The notes under the pieces were generated by a model. It saw nothing but the letters and a program-made list of their open reading frames with translations. It was not told the origin of the DNA and did not search any database. A stretch of DNA of 64,000 nt from positions 21,508 through 85,507 of the forward strand of contig NZ_NKUF01000012.1 of NCBI RefSeq assembly GCF_003206495.1. The letters are read 5' to 3'. This DNA comes from Gluconacetobacter entanii (GTDB lineage Bacteria > Pseudomonadota > Alphaproteobacteria > Acetobacterales > Acetobacteraceae). Made by a program: the position numbers and the translations under genes. Positions 44,043-54,049 of this stretch are shown one piece after another (position 1 is the stretch's first letter; each line of letters starts with the position of its first letter).

Positions 44043-45305
44043 ATGACGACACCGCCGGTTGCAACTGGCGGTCGTGTGTCTTTGTGGGGCAACAGGATAT
44101 GTTGTCTTGTGCGTGGCATGGGGATGCTGTGCCTTGTGGGCGGGGTCCTTGCCGGTTGCGACACCCTTCCCAATAGCGGCCCGGTGCAGTCCCAGATCAC
44201 CGCTGAGCAGAAGAACCCGAAGAAGAATACGCTGGGCTTCAAGATTGTCCGCATCACGCCCGAACTGGTGTCATGGCTGGATGAGGAAAAGCTCCCGCTG
44301 CTTTCCACGCTCAACACGACCAGCTATACGCCAAGCCACAATGACCGTATCGGTCCGGGCGATAACCTGGCAATCTCCATCTATGAAATCGGGGATGGTG
44401 TCTTTACCGGAAGTGTTTCCACTTCTGCGGTGTCTGATCCCAGCAACCTGACCAGCATGAACGGTGTGGGGGGCGGGCCGCCCGTTGGCGCCGTTGAAAC
44501 GCGCCTGCCGGTGGTGCAGGTCAATAACGAAGGCAACATCACCATTCCCTATGTCGGGAAGGTGCATGTCGCTGGCATGACGATTTCCGAGATTTCACAG
44601 CGTGTCAGCAGCAGCCTGAAGCACATGTCTTCCCGCCCCGCCGTGGTCGTACGTCCGGTACTGGATGAAACGAACGTGGTGATCGTCTATGGTGCGGTTG
44701 CCCGCACGGGTCGTATACCGCTGACCCCCAGCCAGGAACGGGTGATCGACATCATCGCGCTGGCGGGCGGTCCGAAGCAGTTGTCGGAAGACACCATCGT
44801 CCAACTGACGCGTGGCGACCGTGTGGTGGAGGCTCCGCTGAAGCTAATTGAACAGAACCCGGAACAGGATATTGTGCTGCAACCGGGCGATCGGCTCGAG
44901 CTTTTGCAGGAACCGCGTACATTTACAGTATTCGGTGCAAGTTCCAAAGTAACCGAGGTTTCGTTCGGAACCCCGACGCTTACCCTGGCGGAGGGAATGT
45001 CGCGGGTCGGGGGCGTGTCTGATGGACAGGGCAACCCGAGTGCGGTTTACCTGTTCCGGTTCGAGGATCGTGACATCGCCACCAAGCTGGGCCTTCAGAT
45101 AGACCCAGGCCAGCAGAGTACTCCGGTAGTGTACCAGCTAGACCTGATGAATGCACAGGATTATTTCCTGGCGCAGAAGTTCCCGATGAAGAATCATGAT
45201 CTGATCTATGTCGCGAATGCTGGCATCAATAGCTTCAACAAGTTCTTCAACCTGCTGAGCACCATCATCAGTCCGGGTATCACGGCGGCGTGGCTGGCAA
45301 AATAA
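44043..45305 (+). CDS. Polysaccharide export lipoprotein, OPX family (copy 2)
   Basis: The 420-residue protein (start at 44043) is a paralogue of the OPX lipoprotein at 25345: both have a lipobox cysteine followed by DTLPxSGP, then KNPKKNTxGxxIV, RIGPGDNLAISIYEIG, and GNITIPYVGKVHVAGMTISEISQRV. The signal peptide ends GMLCLVGGVLAGC. The mature region also has a 15-residue loop (DPSNLTSMNGVGGGPPVGAV) absent from copy 1. Starts at 43953 (TTG) and 43986 (ATG) are possible. A second outer-membrane channel suggests a second polymer or a duplicated exporter. Confidence 0.88.
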   Translation: MTTPPVATGGRVSLWGNRICCLVRGMGMLCLVGGVLAGCDTLPNSGPVQSQITAEQKNPKKNTLGFKIVRITPELVSWLDEEKLPLLSTLNTTSYTPSHNDRIGPGDNLAISIYEIGDGVFTGSVSTSAVSDPSNLTSMNGVGGGPPVGAVETRLPVVQVNNEGNITIPYVGKVHVAGMTISEISQRVSSSLKHMSSRPAVVVRPVLDETNVVIVYGAVARTGRIPLTPSQERVIDIIALAGGPKQLSEDTIVQLTRGDRVVEAPLKLIEQNPEQDIVLQPGDRLELLQEPRTFTVFGASSKVTEVSFGTPTLTLAEGMSRVGGVSDGQGNPSAVYLFRFEDRDIATKLGLQIDPGQQSTPVVYQLDLMNAQDYFLAQKFPMKNHDLIYVANAGINSFNKFFNLLSTIISPGITAAWLAK

Positions 45306-45359
45306 TGCGCTCCTGACGGGGCCGGTGAAAGCGACACTGGATCGAAAGGCCCTCTGGCA

Positions 45360-46526
45360 TTGTCAGTTCTTCCTGCTATCGGCCCGGTCTGGCTGGATAG
45401 TCGCAATATCGGGCTTAATAACGGTACCGGCGTGACGAGATATACCCAGGATCTTGCCACCTGCCTGGGTGATCTTGGTATCCATACGGTTTTTGTCGAT
45501 GGCCGGGTCAAGGGACAAAAACCGTCTTTTCTCAGGAAGTTTGACAAAGTTGACCGTCTGATCCGTTCCCTGTGGCCGCGACGGCATGTGCAAGTCGGGC
45601 GGGATGCGGATGGACATGAAAGTGCTTCCTGTCCGGACCTGTACCGCAGGGCGCATGTTCGGTACAAGACATTCGGCCAACTGACCTCCGTCGTTACGGA
45701 CACGCCGCCTGCGGTGATGCACTGGACCTATCCCTTGCCGATGGTGATGCAGGGATGTCTTAATGTCGTGACGGTCCATGACCTTGTGCCGATCCTCAAT
45801 CCGGGACTGACGGGCATCGATCCTGTCCGGTTTGCCCGTTTGCTGCGCAGGCTGTTCATGCGGGTGGACGTGATTGTCACGGTTTCGGAAACCGTTCGGC
45901 AGCAGATGATCGACATTCTGGGTATCAGCCCGCAGCGTGTGGTCAATCTGTACCAGATGGTCGATATCGACATTCCTGCCGTAATGGAAAGTCCCCGCAT
46001 CATTCCTCCCGGCAGCCTGATCCATATCGGGCGGGTGGAATCACGCAAGAACATTGAACGTCTGATTGCCGCCTATGTCCGCAGCGGCAGTGCCCGTCCG
46101 CTGGTTCTGGTGGGACCGGATGGGGATGACAGGCCGGACCTGTCGCTGCCGCAGGGGCCGGGACAACTGATCCGCATGGCGTGGAGCGAGAGACCTTCGC
46201 TGTTGCGTGGACTGGCCGAGGCACATGCGCTGGTCTTTCCTTCCCTCGCCGAAGGCTTTGGTCTTCCCATTGTCGAGGCCATGCTGCTGGGGACGCCTGT
46301 CATGACTTCCCGCGGTGGGGCGACAGAGGAGATTGCAGGTGGCGCCGCCCTGCTTGTCGATCCGTTCGATGTGGATGACATCGCAAGGGCGATCATGGCC
46401 CTCGATCACGAAAGGAAAGACGAAGGGTTGTGTCGGGATCTTGTGGCACGAGGTCATGCGCGGGCCGGGTTCTTTTCACGCGCGGCCTATATTGCGCGGC
46501 TGAAAGCGTTTTATGATGGGCTGTAA
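45360..46526 (+). CDS. Glycosyltransferase family 4 (second copy, next to OPX copy 2)
   Basis: The 388-residue protein is a GT4 glycosyltransferase: N-terminal GPVWLDSRNIGLNNGTGVTRYTQDLA, HDLVPILNPGL and IVTVSETVRQQM, then SLIHIGRVESRKNIERLIAAY and HALVFPSLAEGFGLPIVEAMLLGTPVMTS with the EX7E-type donor motif. The only in-frame start before the first conserved residues is a TTG at 45360, with AAAGG 11 bases upstream. It follows the OPX gene by 54 bases, so they are likely co-expressed. The sugar and acceptor are unknown. Confidence 0.87.
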   Translation: MSVLPAIGPVWLDSRNIGLNNGTGVTRYTQDLATCLGDLGIHTVFVDGRVKGQKPSFLRKFDKVDRLIRSLWPRRHVQVGRDADGHESASCPDLYRRAHVRYKTFGQLTSVVTDTPPAVMHWTYPLPMVMQGCLNVVTVHDLVPILNPGLTGIDPVRFARLLRRLFMRVDVIVTVSETVRQQMIDILGISPQRVVNLYQMVDIDIPAVMESPRIIPPGSLIHIGRVESRKNIERLIAAYVRSGSARPLVLVGPDGDDRPDLSLPQGPGQLIRMAWSERPSLLRGLAEAHALVFPSLAEGFGLPIVEAMLLGTPVMTSRGGATEEIAGGAALLVDPFDVDDIARAIMALDHERKDEGLCRDLVARGHARAGFFSRAAYIARLKAFYDGL

Positions 46527-46544
46527 AGCACCCTGAAAATTACA

Positions 46545-46592
46545 GAAAGTTTTCAGTGAATATTTTAAAAAATCGGCTTCCAAAAACTTTTA
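46545..46592. repeat. Three-way-junction repeat, copy 8 (decayed)
   Basis: GAAAGTTTTCAGTGAA at the left and GGCTTCCAAAAACTTTT at the right remain, with an AT-rich centre. It follows the GT4 gene stop by 18 bases. Confidence 0.6.
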
Positions 46593-46796
46593 TTATTTTA
46601 AATAAATATATTTCTGAAAACTATCATATTTATAAATAATATTATTGAAAATTTTCATCAATAGGATGTAACGGGGTCGGTAAGCGGATACTGACAGGTC
46701 ACGCTATTGCGATGGCGTGGAATATTATACGAAATATTTCAAGATTGACCGCATCATTGGGGTACCGCATCCTTTGTTCCCGAAACGGGAGTAATG

Positions 46797-47096
46797 GATA
46801 TGATGAACGACGATGCGCCTGTGAATGCGAACGAGATTGCGTTGCTGGAAGCGTATGTTGGCTGTCTGGAAGTCGCATTGCAAAAGGCGATCCGCCTGCT
46901 GGACCATGACCAGCAGGTCGAGATGCTGCGTTATGAACAGACCCGTATCAAGGAACGCGACGAACAGCAGATGGCCCATCAACTTGGCCCGGAAGGCGAC
47001 GAATTCAACGACATTACCACTGCGCATGGCCTGGTGGCCAAATGCATCGCGCGTGTGATCTCAGAAACCCCGGATAGCGTTTCCACCGCGCTCTGA
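46797..47096 (+). CDS. Small hypothetical protein, helical
   Basis: The 99-residue product is hydrophilic, acidic and helix-rich (NEIALLEAYVGCLEVALQKAIRLLDHDQQVEMLRYEQTRIKERDEQQM), with a probable coiled-coil segment at about residues 12-60. No membrane span or signal peptide. I do not recognise a family. It lies after an AT-rich gap of about 270 bases that holds a decayed repeat, so it probably has its own promoter. Confidence 0.55.
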   Translation, partial: DMMNDDAPVNANEIALLEAYVGCLEVALQKAIRLLDHDQQVEMLRYEQTRIKERDEQQMAHQLGPEGDEFNDITTAHGLVAKCIARVISETPDSVSTAL

Positions 47097-47227
47097 TATC
47101 GGTTTTGAGAAGTGATTTGCGTTCCCGCAGGGCCGTTCATCCGGCATGGACTGTGCCAGTAAGCATTTGTTGCTCTCCCAAGTCGGATGATGATATTTCA
47201 TGCAGGTGGGCATCATGGGATTGATAA

Positions 47228-48208
47228 ATGATTGTTATAACGGGCGGTGCAGGGTTTATCGGCTCTTACCTGCAGGGGAAGCTACGTAGCCGCGGTGAAG
47301 AGACCGTCGTTTCTGACTGGCTGGGAGAGGCTGGAAAATGGCGGAATCTGCAGCGTCATGCGCCCTTGAAAATCATCCCGCCTGAATCTCTGGAATCCTT
47401 TCTCGAAGAGAATCCGTCCGTTACCGCCATTTTTCATATGGGTGCCGTCAGCACGACGACAGCGACGGATGGGTATCTCGTCTGGCAGTCAAACGTCGAA
47501 CTGTCACAGAAACTGTGGACATGGTGCGCACAACATGGGGTGCGTTTCATTTACGCGTCTTCCGCGGCGACTTATGGCGCGGCATCCCGACCGGAAGAGT
47601 TTTCGGATGCACCGGACAGGTGGGATGAACTCCATCCCCTCAACCTGTATGGCTGGTCAAAACATGCCTTTGATCAATGGGTGATGCATCAGTTGAAAAA
47701 GAAGGCCAAGGCACCGCCACAGTGGGTTGGCCTCAAATTCTTCAACGTTTATGGCCCCAATGAATATCACAAGGGGGCCATGATTTCGGTCGTCAAGGGG
47801 AAGTACGACGAAGTTCGCAGCGGTGCGCCCCTACGCCTGTTCCGTTCCGATGTCCCCGGCCTGCCTGATGGGATGCAGGCGCGTGATTTCATCTGGGTGG
47901 GCGATGTTGTCGATGTGATGCTCTGGCTGCTGGACAATTCCGGGGTTAACGGCCTGTTCAATTGCGGAACGGGTGTTGCGCGCACCTATCTGGATCTGGC
48001 CCATGCCGTGTGCGATGCGGCAGGTGTTGTGCGCAATGTCGAATTTGTCGATATGCCGGAAAAACTTCGCGGGCAGTACCAGTCTTATACCTGTGCGGAC
48101 ATGAGGCGCCTGAAGGCTGCGGGCTATTCCCGGCTCTTCATGAGTCTCGAAGATGGTGTTGCAAAATATATAAAGGATTACCTGAGCACCCCATGCCCGT
48201 ATTACTGA
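47228..48208 (+). CDS. hldD: ADP-L-glycero-D-manno-heptose 6-epimerase
   Basis: HldD (RfaD) converts ADP-D-glycero- to ADP-L-glycero-D-manno-heptose, the donor for LPS inner core heptosyltransferases. The 326-residue protein shows the NAD(P)-binding ITGGAGFIGS at the N-terminus, IFHMGAVSTTTATDG, the catalytic Tyr-Lys in LYGWSKHAFDQWV, FNVYGPNEYHKGAMISVV and MQARDFIWVGDVVDVMLWLLDN, all typical of HldD. The GT9 enzyme at 28296 could use its product. No other heptose gene (hldE, gmhA) is in the window. Confidence 0.93.
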   Translation: MIVITGGAGFIGSYLQGKLRSRGEETVVSDWLGEAGKWRNLQRHAPLKIIPPESLESFLEENPSVTAIFHMGAVSTTTATDGYLVWQSNVELSQKLWTWCAQHGVRFIYASSAATYGAASRPEEFSDAPDRWDELHPLNLYGWSKHAFDQWVMHQLKKKAKAPPQWVGLKFFNVYGPNEYHKGAMISVVKGKYDEVRSGAPLRLFRSDVPGLPDGMQARDFIWVGDVVDVMLWLLDNSGVNGLFNCGTGVARTYLDLAHAVCDAAGVVRNVEFVDMPEKLRGQYQSYTCADMRRLKAAGYSRLFMSLEDGVAKYIKDYLSTPCPYY

Positions 48209-48371
48209 ACATTCAGTAATTCCACACCACCAGTCGAAGACACAACATATCCGGCAGGATCCCGGGCGCATGCCGCGCCATCGCGCAAATGCCGAAATTC
48301 CCGTGCTGCCTGGTTGATCAGCGGGAAACGCTTTTGTTCTTTTTATCGAATTGTTGTTCCCGGACAGTCTT

Positions 48372-48710
48372 TCAGGACCGTGCCTGCCGGACCATCAGAT
48401 CCAGTTCAATAAGCTGGCCGGGTTTGTCATAAGTTCTGACAAGCCGGAACGTTGTTGCGGGGCAACTATGCCCGAACAGTTCGTTAAGCAGGGAAAAGGA
48501 TGACGTGAAATCCTTGGTCCCGGTCAGGGTGAAAACAATATGTGTCACGTCCTGCAGCGTATATCCGTCGCGCTGCAGTTCCGATGCTCCCTGCGCCAGC
48601 GCCTGCCGGAACTGCGCAAGCAGGGCAGGGGGAAACAGCCCTGTATCCGGATCGCGTCCTGTCAGGTGACGGATGTGGATGTCAGCATGCGGTCGTGTTG
48701 TTTCTTTCAT
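48372..48710 (-). CDS. RidA/YjgF-family protein
   Basis: The 112-residue protein fits the RidA (YER057c) family, trimeric enzymes or binding proteins that clear reactive enamine or imine intermediates. It shows GRDPDTGLFPP, LLAQFRQALAQGASELQRDGYTLQDVTHIVFTLTGTKDF and FGHSCPATTFRLV, then VELDLMV-like end. The conserved arginine lies in TTFRLVRTY. It is a more divergent member than RidA itself, so a detoxifying role is not assured. Starts at 48725 and 48710 are both possible. Confidence 0.75.
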   Translation of the reverse strand: MKETTRPHADIHIRHLTGRDPDTGLFPPALLAQFRQALAQGASELQRDGYTLQDVTHIVFTLTGTKDFTSSFSLLNELFGHSCPATTFRLVRTYDKPGQLIELDLMVRQARS

Positions 48711-49003
48711 CCCCACAAAAATCACAAAACAGTCATATTTTGTCCATGATTAATTTTGCGTCCATGGAATCATATGTGATCCGGGTCACGCAACAGGGAA
48801 AGGGGAAAGGCGTTGCCATTGCTGATCCCCGTGTCTGACGAAATGCAGATGTGATAATGAGGAGACTTTCCTTATTTGCTGAAACAGGGGAAAATCCCTG
48901 CATCGAAAATCAGGGTTTCCACCCAATTCGTAAAATCTGGCATCCGGTACCGGTCCGTGCTGGCAAGATGTCTGTATCAGGGTTTCGCGTGACTGCCACA
49001 TAC

Positions 49004-50035
49004 ATGCATGAAGATTCACCACCGCCGCGCAGTATCCTGCTTGTCACCGGGCTTTCCGGTGCCGGGAAGTCGTCGATCCTGCGCATCCTGGAGGATCTGG
49101 GGCATGAGGTCATAGACAACCCCCCGCTTGGCATGCTGGATGAAATCGTGGCCCGTGCGGAAAAGCCGGTGGCGATCGGTGTGGATTCCCGTACGCGCGG
49201 GTTTGACGCCACCACGGTTCTGGCCGCGCTGTCGCGGTTGCGGATCAATCCGCACCTGCATGCGCAACTGATCTATGCCACGGCGGAGGAAAGCGTCCTG
49301 CTTCGCCGTTATACCGCCACGCGTCGCCGCCATCCGCAGGCCAGCCATGGTACCGTCAAGGAAGGGATCGAGGCGGAAATCCGCCTGACGTCTCCCCTGC
49401 GCGAAGCTGCCGATGTCGTGATCGACACCAGCGACCTGCCACCGCCCGAACTGCGACAGCTTGTGGAGGCCCGCTTCGGGCAGTGGGAAGATGGCCGTGG
49501 CGAGGGACTGACGGTTGCCCTGATGTCATTCGCCTTCCCAGCCGGCCTCACGCGGGAGGCGGATATGGTGTTCGACGCGCGCTTTCTGCGGAACCCGTAT
49601 TACGATCCGTCCCTGTCCGCGCTGACGGGCCTTGATCCGCAGGTTGCGTCCTATGTGCAGGCGGACCCGGATTATGCCGCGTTCCTCGACCATATCGACG
49701 GGCTGCTGGAACTCGTGCTGCCGCGCTTCGTGCAGGAAGGCAAGAAATACGCCACGATCGCCGTCGGCTGTTCCGGGGGGCGTCATCGGTCCGTGACGCT
49801 GGTCGAAGCCCTGGCCCATCGCCTGAGTGGAACCCAGCCACAGCCCCCCGCCGGGAAGGGGAACAACCCTGAGGATTTCGCCCGTGGATCATGGCCCGTT
49901 GTGGTGATGCACCGTGAACTGGCCCGACAGGGGCGCAGTAGCTGGCGCTGGGCCAACCGTCCCGGTGATGGCACCTCCGGAGGCGGTTCCCCCCATGGTG
50001 GTACGCAGCCGAAGGTGGATGACAACCCCGCCTGA
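49004..50035 (+). CDS. rapZ: RNase adapter protein RapZ (YvcJ family)
   Basis: The 343-residue protein has an N-terminal P-loop kinase-like domain (LVTGLSGAGKSSILRILEDLGHEVIDNPPLGML) and the C-terminal RapZ domain that binds RNA or UDP-GlcNAc-related signals (YATIAVGCSGGRHRSVTLVEALA). In E. coli RapZ guides RNase E to a small RNA that controls amino sugar synthesis. The ATG at 49004 is used because homology starts there; the frame extends to 48851. An extra tail of about 55 residues (rich in Pro, Gly, Arg) follows the conserved part. Confidence 0.88.
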   Translation: MHEDSPPPRSILLVTGLSGAGKSSILRILEDLGHEVIDNPPLGMLDEIVARAEKPVAIGVDSRTRGFDATTVLAALSRLRINPHLHAQLIYATAEESVLLRRYTATRRRHPQASHGTVKEGIEAEIRLTSPLREAADVVIDTSDLPPPELRQLVEARFGQWEDGRGEGLTVALMSFAFPAGLTREADMVFDARFLRNPYYDPSLSALTGLDPQVASYVQADPDYAAFLDHIDGLLELVLPRFVQEGKKYATIAVGCSGGRHRSVTLVEALAHRLSGTQPQPPAGKGNNPEDFARGSWPVVVMHRELARQGRSSWRWANRPGDGTSGGGSPHGGTQPKVDDNPA

Positions 50036-50069
50036 AGGGTCGGCAGGCACAGATGTGGCGTGTCCCGTG

Positions 50070-51452
50070 ATGTCAGTTGGATATGCACATGAACTGCCCT
50101 GGCGGGAGGCGGAAGACGTGCTTGCAGCCCTCGACGGGGAACCGTGGCTTGCCTGCCTCGACAGCAATGGCGACATTGCCCCCCGTGGACGGTGGACCAT
50201 CATCTGCCGCGATCCGGTCCATGTGGTGACGGTACATGCAGGTCGGTGTTTTCTGGACGGACAGGAACAGGCGACGGCTTCGCTGGAACTGCTGCGTAAC
50301 CTTGTTCCGACCTTCCGCTGTCCGGTGGAGGTGCCCTTTGCGGGCGGGACCATCGGATTTGCTGATTACCGGTACGGGCAGAGGCATCATGGCCTGGGGA
50401 CGCGGCACGTTCCGGATCCACAACAGCCGGAATTCGTGGGGGGGATCTATGACCACGCCATTGTTCTTGACCGGCAGGCACGGCGGGCCTGGCTGGCCGG
50501 ATATGGCACGGCAGAAATACAGGCGCGCCATTGGCGCAACGTGAGGCATCTGTGGGCCCGTATTGTCGCGGACGCGCCCATCGCGCCCATCCCGCCTGTT
50601 TCCTTCGTGGCGGACTGCGCACCCACGGCCTACCGGCAGGCGGTATCGCGGGCGCGTGATTATATCGCGGCGGGCGACATCTTTCAGGTCAACATCACCT
50701 CACGCATGTGGGGGGACAGGCCCGCCGGACTGTCGGCCATGTCCGTCTATCGTGCCCTGCGGCAGACTTCGGCCGCGCCGTTCGGGGCGTTCCTGTCATG
50801 TTGGCATGATTTTGCATTGCTCTCGGCCTCGCCCGAACGGTTCGTCGCCCTTGATCTTGACGGCAATGTCAGCACGCGTCCGATCAAGGGCACCGCCCCG
50901 CGTGATCCCGATCCGGTACGCGACCGCCAGATTGCGCAGGACCTGCGCCTTGATGAGAAGGAATGCGCCGAAAACCTGATGATCGTGGACCTGATGCGCA
51001 ACGACCTCGGGCAACTCGCCCGGATTGGCAGCGTCCGCGTGCCGGAATTGTTTAACGTGGAACATTTCACCCATGTCCATCATCTGGTGTCGGAGGTGCA
51101 GGCCACCCTGCTGCCCGGTCATGACGCCATCGACCTGCTGCGCGCGACCCTGCCCCCCGGTTCCGTAACCGGCGCGCCAAAACATCGCGCGATGCAGATC
51201 ATCGACGAACTGGAGCACTCGGCGCGCGGCCCCTATTGTGGGGTGGTGTTCCGCATTGGCGGGGATGGGACGATGGACAGTTCGGTCATCATCCGCACCC
51301 TCGTCATGACACGTGACCGGATATGCGCGGCAGCGGGAGGCGGAATTACGATTCTTTCCGATCCTGAAAGGGAATATGATGAAATGCGTCTGAAGGTTGC
51401 AGCCCTTCTGGCGGTGTTTGGCAATACGACGGCAACGGGGGAGTGGGGATGA
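50070..51452 (+). CDS. pabB: Aminodeoxychorismate synthase component I
   Basis: PabB converts chorismate and ammonia to 4-amino-4-deoxychorismate for folate. The 460-residue protein has the chorismate-binding fold: QVNITSRMW, PFGAFLSCWHDFALLSASPERFV, STRPIKGTAPRD, RLDEKECAENLMIVDLMRNDLGQL, SVTGAPKHRAMQIIDELE and CGVVFRIGGDGTMDSSVIIRTLV. The PIKGT in place of PIAGT points to PabB and not anthranilate synthase. No glutaminase (PabA) is adjacent. The start at 50070 overlaps neither rapZ nor the next gene; it ends with a 4-base overlap with pabC. Confidence 0.9.
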   Translation: MSVGYAHELPWREAEDVLAALDGEPWLACLDSNGDIAPRGRWTIICRDPVHVVTVHAGRCFLDGQEQATASLELLRNLVPTFRCPVEVPFAGGTIGFADYRYGQRHHGLGTRHVPDPQQPEFVGGIYDHAIVLDRQARRAWLAGYGTAEIQARHWRNVRHLWARIVADAPIAPIPPVSFVADCAPTAYRQAVSRARDYIAAGDIFQVNITSRMWGDRPAGLSAMSVYRALRQTSAAPFGAFLSCWHDFALLSASPERFVALDLDGNVSTRPIKGTAPRDPDPVRDRQIAQDLRLDEKECAENLMIVDLMRNDLGQLARIGSVRVPELFNVEHFTHVHHLVSEVQATLLPGHDAIDLLRATLPPGSVTGAPKHRAMQIIDELEHSARGPYCGVVFRIGGDGTMDSSVIIRTLVMTRDRICAAAGGGITILSDPEREYDEMRLKVAALLAVFGNTTATGEWG

Positions 51453-52252
51453 CTGACCGCCTGTGGTTCAACGGGGCCATGCGGGATCGGGACGCGGTGC
51501 ATATCGATCCTGCCGACCGGGGACTGCTGCTTGGCGATGGCGTGTTCGAGACGATGCGCGTGCAGGCCGGTCGCATCATTCACCTGGCGCGGCACATGGC
51601 GCGCCTTTATGCGGGGCTGGGGACGCTGATGATCCCGCCACCCGCACGGACGGAGGTCGAGGCCGCGCTGGCGCGTGTCATCAGTGAAAACGCGATGCAG
51701 GCGGGGTCGTTGCGCCTGACCATCACGCGCGGATGCGGCCCACGTGGCCTGCTGCCGCCTGAAGGTGCTGCGCCGACCGTCATGATCGTACCGTTTCCCC
51801 CTGCCGCCGTCCCGATGCCTGAGGCGCATCTGGTCATCAGTCGCATGCGTCGTGATGAAACCAGCCCCCTGTCCCGAACCAAAACCCTGAACTACCTACC
51901 CAATATCCTTGCCCTGATGGAAGCGCGCCAGCGCGGCGGGAACGAGGCCGTCCTGCTCAACACGGCGGGCCGTGTGGCTGAGGCCAGTGCCAGCAACCTG
52001 CTGATCCAGCGCGACGGCATGCTGCTGACCCCGCCCGTGACTGACGGTGCCCTGCCCGGCATCGCGCGCTCCGTGCTGCTGGACATGCGCCTTGCACGTG
52101 AACAGGCCCTGACGCGCGCGGACCTGCTGGGGGCGGAGGCCGTCGTGCTGGTCAGCAGCCTGTCGGTGCGCGAGGCGGTCTCCCTCGACGCAACACCGCT
52201 ACCGCGTGAACCCGCCACGGCGCAGCGGATTAGGGCGGCCCTGATGGCGTAA
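51449..52252 (+). CDS. pabC: Aminodeoxychorismate lyase (class IV aminotransferase)
   Basis: The 267-residue PLP enzyme follows pabB with a 4-base overlap, so it is most likely PabC, which releases 4-aminobenzoate from aminodeoxychorismate. It shows DRGLLLGDGVFETMRVQAG, RLTITRG, the PLP-binding lysine in SRTKTLNYLPNILA, and AEASASNLLIQ with the conserved glutamate in NTAGRVAEASASN. Branched-chain or D-amino acid aminotransferases are close relatives, so the operon context decides. An ATG at 51443 is an alternative start. Confidence 0.87.
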   Translation: MTDRLWFNGAMRDRDAVHIDPADRGLLLGDGVFETMRVQAGRIIHLARHMARLYAGLGTLMIPPPARTEVEAALARVISENAMQAGSLRLTITRGCGPRGLLPPEGAAPTVMIVPFPPAAVPMPEAHLVISRMRRDETSPLSRTKTLNYLPNILALMEARQRGGNEAVLLNTAGRVAEASASNLLIQRDGMLLTPPVTDGALPGIARSVLLDMRLAREQALTRADLLGAEAVVLVSSLSVREAVSLDATPLPREPATAQRIRAALMA

Positions 52253-52364
52253 GCTCACCGGTCCCGTCATTTCGGTTATTGCTCAAAAAGGCGGGGTTGG
52301 ATTAATCACCCCCATCGGATCCGTGTTCGGATCGTCCCGCGGTTTAAAGTGAAAGGTCACTGCG

Positions 52365-53945
52365 ATGGCCCCCCAGACGCCTGTGCCGGTGCGGCGCGCC
52401 CTCATTTCCGTTTCGGACAAGACCGGCCTGCTCGATCTTGCTCGCGCGCTTGTCGCCCACGGGGCGGAGATCCTGTCCACCGGCGGTTCCGCCCGCGCGC
52501 TGCGTGAAGCGGGCATCCCGGTCAAGGACGTGTCCGAACATACGGGCTTCCCCGAAATCCTCGATGGCCGGGTGAAAACGCTGGTGCCGCAGGTCCATGG
52601 CGGCATCCTTGGCCGTCGCGACCTGCCCGAACACCTGCGCCAGATGGAAGAGCACAAGATTGCGCCGATCGACCTTGTGGCGGTCAACCTCTACCCGTTC
52701 GAGGCGACCGTGGCGTCTGGCGCGGGGGCGGAAGACTGCATCGAGAACATTGATATCGGCGGTCCGGCCCTGATCCGGGCTGCGGCAAAGAACCATGACC
52801 ATGTCGCGGTCCTGACCGATCCGGCGCAGTATGCCGACATCATCACCGCCCTTGGCGAAGGTGGCACGACGCTGTCGCAGCGCCGGGCGCTGGCGGGTGC
52901 GGCCTATGCCCGCACGGCGGCCTATGACGCCGCAATTGCGCAGTGGTTCGCCGAACAGCGCGACGACCTGCTGCCCGCGCGCATGACGGTGGCGGGTGTG
53001 CGCCGTGAAAGCCTGCGCTATGGCGAGAACCCGCACCAGAAGGCGGCGTTCTACACCGACGGCACCAACCGTCCGGGCGTTGCAACCGCGCGCCAGATCC
53101 AGGGCAAGGCGCTGTCGTACAACAACATCAACGACACCGACGCCGCGTTCGAGGCGGTGGCCGAGTTCACCGACCCTGCCGTCGTGATCGTCAAGCACGC
53201 CAACCCGTGCGGCATCGCTGTTGCCGCGACGCAGGCCGAGGCATGGGACAAGGCGCTGAAATGCGACCCGGTTTCGGCGTTCGGCGGCATCGTCGCGCTG
53301 AACCGCCCGCTGGAAGCCGAAGCGGCGGCAAAGATCGCCACCATCTTTACGGAGGTCATCGTCGCCCCCGACGCGACGGAGGAGGCACGCGCCATCCTCG
53401 CAAAGAAGAAGAACCTGCGCCTGCTGCTGACAGGCGGCCTGCCTGATCCCACGGCGGCCGGCATTGTCGTGCGTTCGGTCGCCGGTGGCTTCCTGGCGCA
53501 GACCCGCGACAATGGGCGCGTGGACCGCGCGGACCTGAAGGTCGTGACCAAGCGTGCACCGACCGATGCTGAAATGGCAGACCTGATATTCGCATTCCGT
53601 GTGGCAAAGCACGTGAAGTCGAATGCCATCGTCTACGTCAAGGACCAGGCGACGGTGGGGATCGGCGCGGGCCAGATGAGCCGTGTCGACTCGGCCCGCA
53701 TCGCGGCTAGCAAGAGTGCGGACGCGGCGAAGGCGGCGGGCGAGGCACAGCCCCTGACACAGGGCAGCGTGGTGGCCTCGGACGCGTTCTTCCCGTTTGC
53801 CGATGGGCTTGAGGCCGCGATCGCGGCGGGCGCTGTCGCGGTGATCCAGCCGGGCGGGTCCATCCGTGATGACGAGGTCATCGCCGCCGCCGACAAGGCG
53901 GGGATCGCGATGGTCTTCACAGGTATGCGCCATTTCCGGCACTGA
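52365..53945 (+). CDS. purH: Bifunctional AICAR transformylase/IMP cyclohydrolase
   Basis: PurH catalyses the last two steps of IMP synthesis. The 526-residue protein starts with the IMP cyclohydrolase domain ([44 protein letters not shown]) and continues with the formyltransferase domain from about residue 200: [81 protein letters not shown] and [30 protein letters not shown]. Length is normal. Confidence 0.98.
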   Translation: MAPQTPVPVRRALISVSDKTGLLDLARALVAHGAEILSTGGSARALREAGIPVKDVSEHTGFPEILDGRVKTLVPQVHGGILGRRDLPEHLRQMEEHKIAPIDLVAVNLYPFEATVASGAGAEDCIENIDIGGPALIRAAAKNHDHVAVLTDPAQYADIITALGEGGTTLSQRRALAGAAYARTAAYDAAIAQWFAEQRDDLLPARMTVAGVRRESLRYGENPHQKAAFYTDGTNRPGVATARQIQGKALSYNNINDTDAAFEAVAEFTDPAVVIVKHANPCGIAVAATQAEAWDKALKCDPVSAFGGIVALNRPLEAEAAAKIATIFTEVIVAPDATEEARAILAKKKNLRLLLTGGLPDPTAAGIVVRSVAGGFLAQTRDNGRVDRADLKVVTKRAPTDAEMADLIFAFRVAKHVKSNAIVYVKDQATVGIGAGQMSRVDSARIAASKSADAAKAAGEAQPLTQGSVVASDAFFPFADGLEAAIAAGAVAVIQPGGSIRDDEVIAAADKAGIAMVFTGMRHFRH

Positions 53946-54049
53946 TCCCACATCACGGGGACTTGCCTGTCGCGGGGCGAGGGATATCACTAGACACCGC
54001 CCCGGCATCGCGACAGGCCGGTGGATGCAGACGAAAGACGAGATCCGGC

